The notes beneath the pieces are model-generated. The model saw only the letters and a list, made by a program, of their open reading frames with translations, searched no databases and was not told the origin of the DNA. From Alloalcanivorax xiamenensis (lineage in GTDB: Bacteria; Pseudomonadota; Gammaproteobacteria; Pseudomonadales; Alcanivoracaceae): a stretch of 64,000 nucleotides of DNA. Shown here piece after piece: positions 60,690 to 64,000 of the stretch. The position numbers and the translations under genes are program-made. The stretch is from positions 1 to 64,000 of the forward strand of contig NZ_AQPF01000013.1 of NCBI RefSeq assembly GCF_009846745.1, read 5' to 3'. Positions within the stretch are counted from its first letter, which is position 1. Each line of letters begins with the position of its first letter.

Positions 60690-62699
60690 TTATAAACGGG
60701 TAAGCAATAAATGGGCCGATGGATGCACCCGGGCCTGCCAATCAGCTTCTATATAGATGGTGCCTACCGGTTCGAAGATCAATGCGGGGCCGTAGATTAC
60801 CTGATCGGCTCCCAATTCGTCCCGCCGGTATACAGGAATTTTGGTTTTGTTTCCTTCTTCGTTTTGGGCGGCTTTCTTACCATCCACGGAGCGGTAAACC
60901 GGAGCCTCCCAGGCTGGCAAGCCCTCGCCCCGTGGCGCCTGGCCGGGTGAGGGCGGTCGCGCCTCGGCCAGGCACCGGACCCGAAGATTCACCCGTCGTA
61001 CCGGTAAGGACAGTCGGTGGCCATAACGTTGCTCGTGCAGATCATGGAAGGCGGCTTCGCTTTGCGCGGGATTCTCTCCCTGCCAGGGCAGGGTCAATAC
61101 GGAGGACTGGCCCTGATAGCACAGGTCCAGGCCGGTTTCGGTGCGGATCCGGTTGGTGTCGATGCCTTCCGCCTCCAGTTCCGCCCGGGCCTGGAGCTCC
61201 AATTGCCGAGCCAGAGTCAGAATATGCGCGGCCTCGGCATCCGCCGGCAGCGCCTGGATGCGTTCACGCTGGCGCGGCGCGTAGACCAGCCCCTCCGCCG
61301 ACAGCACGCCGGCGCGTACAGGCACCACCGCCTGGTGCATGCCGAGGTTGGCGGCCAGGGCGCACACGTGCAGGCCACCGGCACCACCGAAACTCACCAG
61401 TGTGAAGTCCCGCGGGTCAAAGCCCTTCTGGATCGAGATCACCCGCAGAGCCTGGCTCATATGCTCGTTGGCCAGATCAATGATGCCTTGCGCGGCCTGG
61501 GGTACCGGCATGCCGAGTCGTTTCGCCACGCGGGCAACGGCGTCGTGGGCTTGGGCCGGATCGAGACGCAGGTTGCCGCCCAGGGCAAATTCCGGCTGCA
61601 GTCGGCCCAGCACCAGATTGGCGTCGGTGACCGTGGCCCGGGTGCCGCCCTGGCCGTAACAGGCCGGACCGGGGCTGGCGCCGGCGGATTCCGGGCCCAC
61701 GTGCAGTAGGCCGGCGTCATCCACTTGGGCCAGGGAGCCGCCACCGGCACCAATGGTGTGCATGTCGACCATGGGCACCGCCACCGGATAAGGGCCGATA
61801 CGGCCCTGGCGGGTCAGGCGGATGTCGCCATCCAGCAGCGCCACGTCGGTGGAGGTGCCGCCCATATCGAAGGTCATCAGATGATCGCGGCCCAGCGCCT
61901 GGCCCAGGCGACGGGCCGCGTTGAGGCCGCCGGCGGGGCCGGAGAGCAGCAGATTCACCGCCCGTTCGGCGGCTTGATCGGCGGCGATGGTGCCGCCGTT
62001 GGATTGCATGATGGTCAACGGTGCCGGCTTGGTGTGCTGTTTCAGCCGTGCCAGATAGTCCGCCATGCGGGGGGAAAGCCAGGCGTTCAGCCAGGTGGCC
62101 ATGCCGCGCTCGTACTCGCCGCGGGTCGGCAGGATGTCGCTGGACAGGCTCACCGGGTAGCCGGCTTGCCGGAGTGCCTCGCCGAGCCGCTGCTCCGTAT
62201 CGGGGGCCAGATAGCTGAACAGCAGGTTCACCGCCACGGATTCCGGATCATGGCCGCGAACCGCCTCCACCGTTTGCCGGATCATCTCTTCCGTCAGCGG
62301 GAGCAGAGTGTTCCCCTGGGCATCCAGGCGGGTATCGGCGCCGATCACCGGGGTATCGTGCAGCGCGGTATGGGTTGGCAGCGGCCGCAGATTATATAGC
62401 TCCGGCCGGTTCTGGCGGCCGATGAGGAGCAGATCCTCAATGCCGGAGTTAGTAATTACTACCGTTCTGGCGCCTTTGTTTTCAAGGGCGGCGTTGGTGG
62501 CCACGGTGCTGCCGTGGACGATGACCAACTCCCCCCGGCTGAGGGCTCCGGAGAGCCCCATATCCTCGATGCCCCGCAGGATGGCCTGCTCCGGAGCCGC
62601 CGGCGTGGACAGGACTTTATGGATGCGCGGCTGTTCGCCGCCCAGCAGGACGAAATCCGTGAAAGTGCCGCCGGTGTCCACGCCTAGCCAGTACCGCAT
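60690..62699 (-). CDS. hydantoinase/oxoprolinase family protein, HyuA-type
   Basis: HyuA-type subunits are ATP-dependent amidohydrolases (N-methylhydantoinase, 5-oxoprolinase, acetone carboxylase relatives). The 669-residue protein starts MRYWLGVDTGGTFTDFVLL, has HGSTVATNAALENKG, TIMQSNGGTI, LLSGPAGG and the phosphate-binding MTFDMGGTSTDVALLDG. GGAG six bases upstream decides the start at 62699. The usual partner HyuB is not beside it, either side, so it may act with a distant HyuB or alone. Substrate unknown. Confidence 0.9.
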   Translation of the reverse strand: MRYWLGVDTGGTFTDFVLLGGEQPRIHKVLSTPAAPEQAILRGIEDMGLSGALSRGELVIVHGSTVATNAALENKGARTVVITNSGIEDLLLIGRQNRPELYNLRPLPTHTALHDTPVIGADTRLDAQGNTLLPLTEEMIRQTVEAVRGHDPESVAVNLLFSYLAPDTEQRLGEALRQAGYPVSLSSDILPTRGEYERGMATWLNAWLSPRMADYLARLKQHTKPAPLTIMQSNGGTIAADQAAERAVNLLLSGPAGGLNAARRLGQALGRDHLMTFDMGGTSTDVALLDGDIRLTRQGRIGPYPVAVPMVDMHTIGAGGGSLAQVDDAGLLHVGPESAGASPGPACYGQGGTRATVTDANLVLGRLQPEFALGGNLRLDPAQAHDAVARVAKRLGMPVPQAAQGIIDLANEHMSQALRVISIQKGFDPRDFTLVSFGGAGGLHVCALAANLGMHQAVVPVRAGVLSAEGLVYAPRQRERIQALPADAEAAHILTLARQLELQARAELEAEGIDTNRIRTETGLDLCYQGQSSVLTLPWQGENPAQSEAAFHDLHEQRYGHRLSLPVRRVNLRVRCLAEARPPSPGQAPRGEGLPAWEAPVYRSVDGKKAAQNEEGNKTKIPVYRRDELGADQVIYGPALIFEPVGTIYIEADWQARVHPSAHLLLTRL

Positions 62700-62798
62700 C
62701 GTTGCTCCGCCAGTGTTAAAGCCATTCACCGCCTGCGCAAGGACGGCGCCGCGGGTATCATAACCGTCCTGGGCGAGGGCTGCCCATTAGCCGCTGCT

Positions 62799-62866
62799 TT
62801 CGCGAGCAAGCTCGCTTCCCACAGGGGGCTACGGAGCTGCTGTGGGAAGCGAGCTTGCTCGCGAAT
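62799..62866. repeat. facing pair of palindromic repeats
   Basis: A reverse unit TTCGCGAGCAAGCTCGCTTCCCAC (in part, 62799-62822) and a forward unit with stem AGCGAGC-TT-GCTCGCG (62848-62863). They lie between hyuA and mutM, whose starts are divergent. Confidence 0.85.
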
Positions 62867-62905
62867 ACGCCCGACAACTCCCATTTACCTTCCAAGGAGC
62901 CGTAA

Positions 62906-63715
62906 ATGCCCGAATTGCCCGAAGTGGAAACCACGCGGCGGGGGATTGAGCCTCATTTGACCGGGCGCCGTCTGCGGTCGGTGACAGTGCGCGAGCCCCG
63001 ATTGCGCTGGCCGGTGGACGAGCGGGTAGCGGCTTTGCGGGATCGGCCGGTGCTCGCGATGCGGCGGCGCGCCAAATACTTGCTGCTGGATCTGGACGGC
63101 CTGCATCTGGGCATGCACCTGGGCATGTCCGGAACGCTGCGAGTGGTGCCGGAAGACGCACCGCCGCGCAAGCACGATCATGTGGATCTGGTGCTCGATT
63201 CCGGGCAGTTATTGCGCTTCAACGATCCCCGCCGGTTCGGCGCGGTGCTTTATCTGCCGGACCTGGAGCAACACCCTTTGTTCACCGGCCTGGGCCCGGA
63301 ACCGCTGGATGCCGCCTTCACCGGAGACTGGCTGCACCGGCGCAGCCGTGGCCGCAAGGCATCGGTGAAGACGTTCATCATGGACAACGCCACGGTGGTG
63401 GGCGTTGGCAACATTTACGCGCAAGAAAGCCTGTTCTTGGCGGGAATTCACCCTTCCCGGCCAGCGGGGCGCATCAGCCTGGCTCGTTACCGCCTTCTGG
63501 CGGAGGCTATCCGGGAAGTCCTGGCACGGGCCATCGAGGCCGGGGGCACCACCTTGCGGGACTTCACCCGGGTCGACGGTCAGCCCGGGTACTTTGCCCA
63601 GGAATTGCGAGTCTATGGCCGCGCGGGAGAGCCTTGCCGGCAGTGCGGAACGCCGCTGCGGGGCGGGCGCCACGGCCAGCGCAGTACGGTGCACTGTCCC
63701 CGTTGTCAGCGCTGA
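62906..63715 (+). CDS. mutM: formamidopyrimidine-DNA glycosylase
   Basis: MutM removes 8-oxoguanine and formamidopyrimidines and nicks the abasic site. The 269-residue protein begins MPELPEVETTRRGIE (catalytic Pro2/Glu3), has the KYLLLDL Lys region, VGVGNIYAQESLF (H2TH domain) and a C-terminal zinc finger CRQCGTPL...CPRCQ that binds DNA. In E. coli mutM follows rpmG; here 24 kb separate them. Confidence 0.97.
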   Translation: MPELPEVETTRRGIEPHLTGRRLRSVTVREPRLRWPVDERVAALRDRPVLAMRRRAKYLLLDLDGLHLGMHLGMSGTLRVVPEDAPPRKHDHVDLVLDSGQLLRFNDPRRFGAVLYLPDLEQHPLFTGLGPEPLDAAFTGDWLHRRSRGRKASVKTFIMDNATVVGVGNIYAQESLFLAGIHPSRPAGRISLARYRLLAEAIREVLARAIEAGGTTLRDFTRVDGQPGYFAQELRVYGRAGEPCRQCGTPLRGGRHGQRSTVHCPRCQR

Positions 63716-63790
63716 GGCGGGTTCAACCGCTTTCTGAACTCAGTGTGCTATCGTATTGTTTATCTACGAATAAAGATTTAGATTGTGAAC

Positions 63791-63940
63791 CAGTAGTCAG
63801 CACGACTGCTGAATTGGGGTAACAATGCCCCGGCGACTCAGCAAAAGGGGGGAGCCCGGACCATCTTCTTGTGTGGGGGTTGTACCTGTGGGGGGTGAGT
63901 CGCCGCTCCCGCGGTCGAGGGACGGCCGCGGGGGCTCCTA
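63791..63940 (+). promoter_or_regulatory. strongly structured region, possible RNA leader or small RNA
   Basis: Several inverted repeats are stacked here. CAGTAGTC/GACTGCTG (63791-63808 region) and GGGG-CCCC (63817-63832) come first. A perfect 10-bp pair CGGCGACTCA (63831-63840) and TGAGTCGCCG (63896-63905) encloses 55 bases. A 10-bp stem at 63905-63914/63926-63935 follows, with one G-T pair. GGAGCCC (63851-63857) can also pair with GGGCTCC (63932-63938), so alternative folds exist. It matches no riboswitch or small-RNA family I know. It ends about 20 bp before a possible start codon at 63956. Confidence 0.5.
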
Positions 63941-63955
63941 TTCAGAACGGTCGGC

Positions 63956-64000
63956 ATGAAACCGGCCATTCCTGCTATCCAACGAGAACCTGTCGAAGAG
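63956..64000 (+). CDS. possible start of a gene cut by the window edge
   Basis: An ATG at 63956 opens a frame of 15 codons (MKPAIPAIQREPVEE) to the window end. No clear Shine-Dalgarno precedes it. Only the position after the structured region suggests a gene. Identity cannot be determined. Confidence 0.3.
   Translation, partial: MKPAIPAIQREPVEE

Noticed and set aside
63716..63790. A strong terminator after mutM
   Set aside because: Only a 4-bp GCGG/CCGC stem with three T residues is present; too weak to call.
1..64000. tRNA, rRNA, tmRNA, RNase P or 4.5S RNA genes
   Set aside because: No cloverleaf or conserved core of these RNAs was seen on either strand.

Overview
The window looks like a chromosomal segment of a gammaproteobacterium, most likely from the marine hydrocarbon-degrading Alcanivorax/Alloalcanivorax group. 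This placement is inferred from gene order and protein style, not from a database search. The backbone genes recG, oxyR, purEK, ridA, spoT, rpoZ, gmk, yicC, rph, pyrE, slmA, argB, an algC-like gene, dut, coaBC, radC, rpmB, rpmG and mutM follow an order familiar from Pseudomonas and E. coli. Several accessory blocks are inserted into that backbone.

Layout. 0-15.5 kb is mostly housekeeping: a small exported protein, recG, oxyR with a divergent SDR gene, purEK, two adjacent lipoprotein alpha/beta hydrolases, ridA, a ychJ-like gene, spoT, rpoZ and gmk. 15.8-28.1 kb is an accessory block lying between gmk and yicC. It holds a MocR-type regulator divergent from a seven-gene set (class II HMG-CoA reductase, type III CoA-transferase, TRAP binding protein, two MaoC/hot-dog hydratase subunits, TRAP DctQ and DctM), then marC, a HipBA module and an XRE-ImmA/DUF4411 module. 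28.1-39.0 kb returns to backbone genes. Here the algC-like gene encodes a membrane-anchored protein in which every catalytic motif of phosphohexomutases is gone, and a near-consensus LexA box lies between coaBC and radC.

39.4-40.0 kb carries a toxin-antitoxin pair whose toxin is frameshifted. 40.6-52.3 kb is a Tad/Flp pilus operon (flp, tadE, cpaB, cpaC, tadZ, tadA, tadB, tadC, tadD, a small exported protein and two large TadG-like proteins). No prepilin peptidase gene is visible. 52.4-58.7 kb is a second TRAP locus: an IclR regulator divergent from DctP, type III CoA-transferase, MDR oxidoreductase, DctQ and DctM. After that come vapBC, an acyl-CoA desaturase, a lone HyuA-type hydantoinase/oxoprolinase, mutM, and a strongly structured region just upstream of what may be the start of another gene.

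The two TRAP loci look like parallel catabolic modules: import an organic acid, activate it by CoA transfer, then modify the thioester. In the first locus the HMG-CoA reductase closely resembles the degradative Pseudomonas mevalonii enzyme, which points to mevalonate or a relative such as anhydromevalonate. The two binding proteins share four cysteines at identical residue numbers (134, 137, 161, 213), so they belong to one unusual subfamily.

Fourteen clusters of a short palindromic repeat (flanks GTGGGA and CGAAT around a variable but always self-complementary stem) sit in gaps between genes throughout, including a 3 x 176 bp tandem array and a 93 bp-period array.
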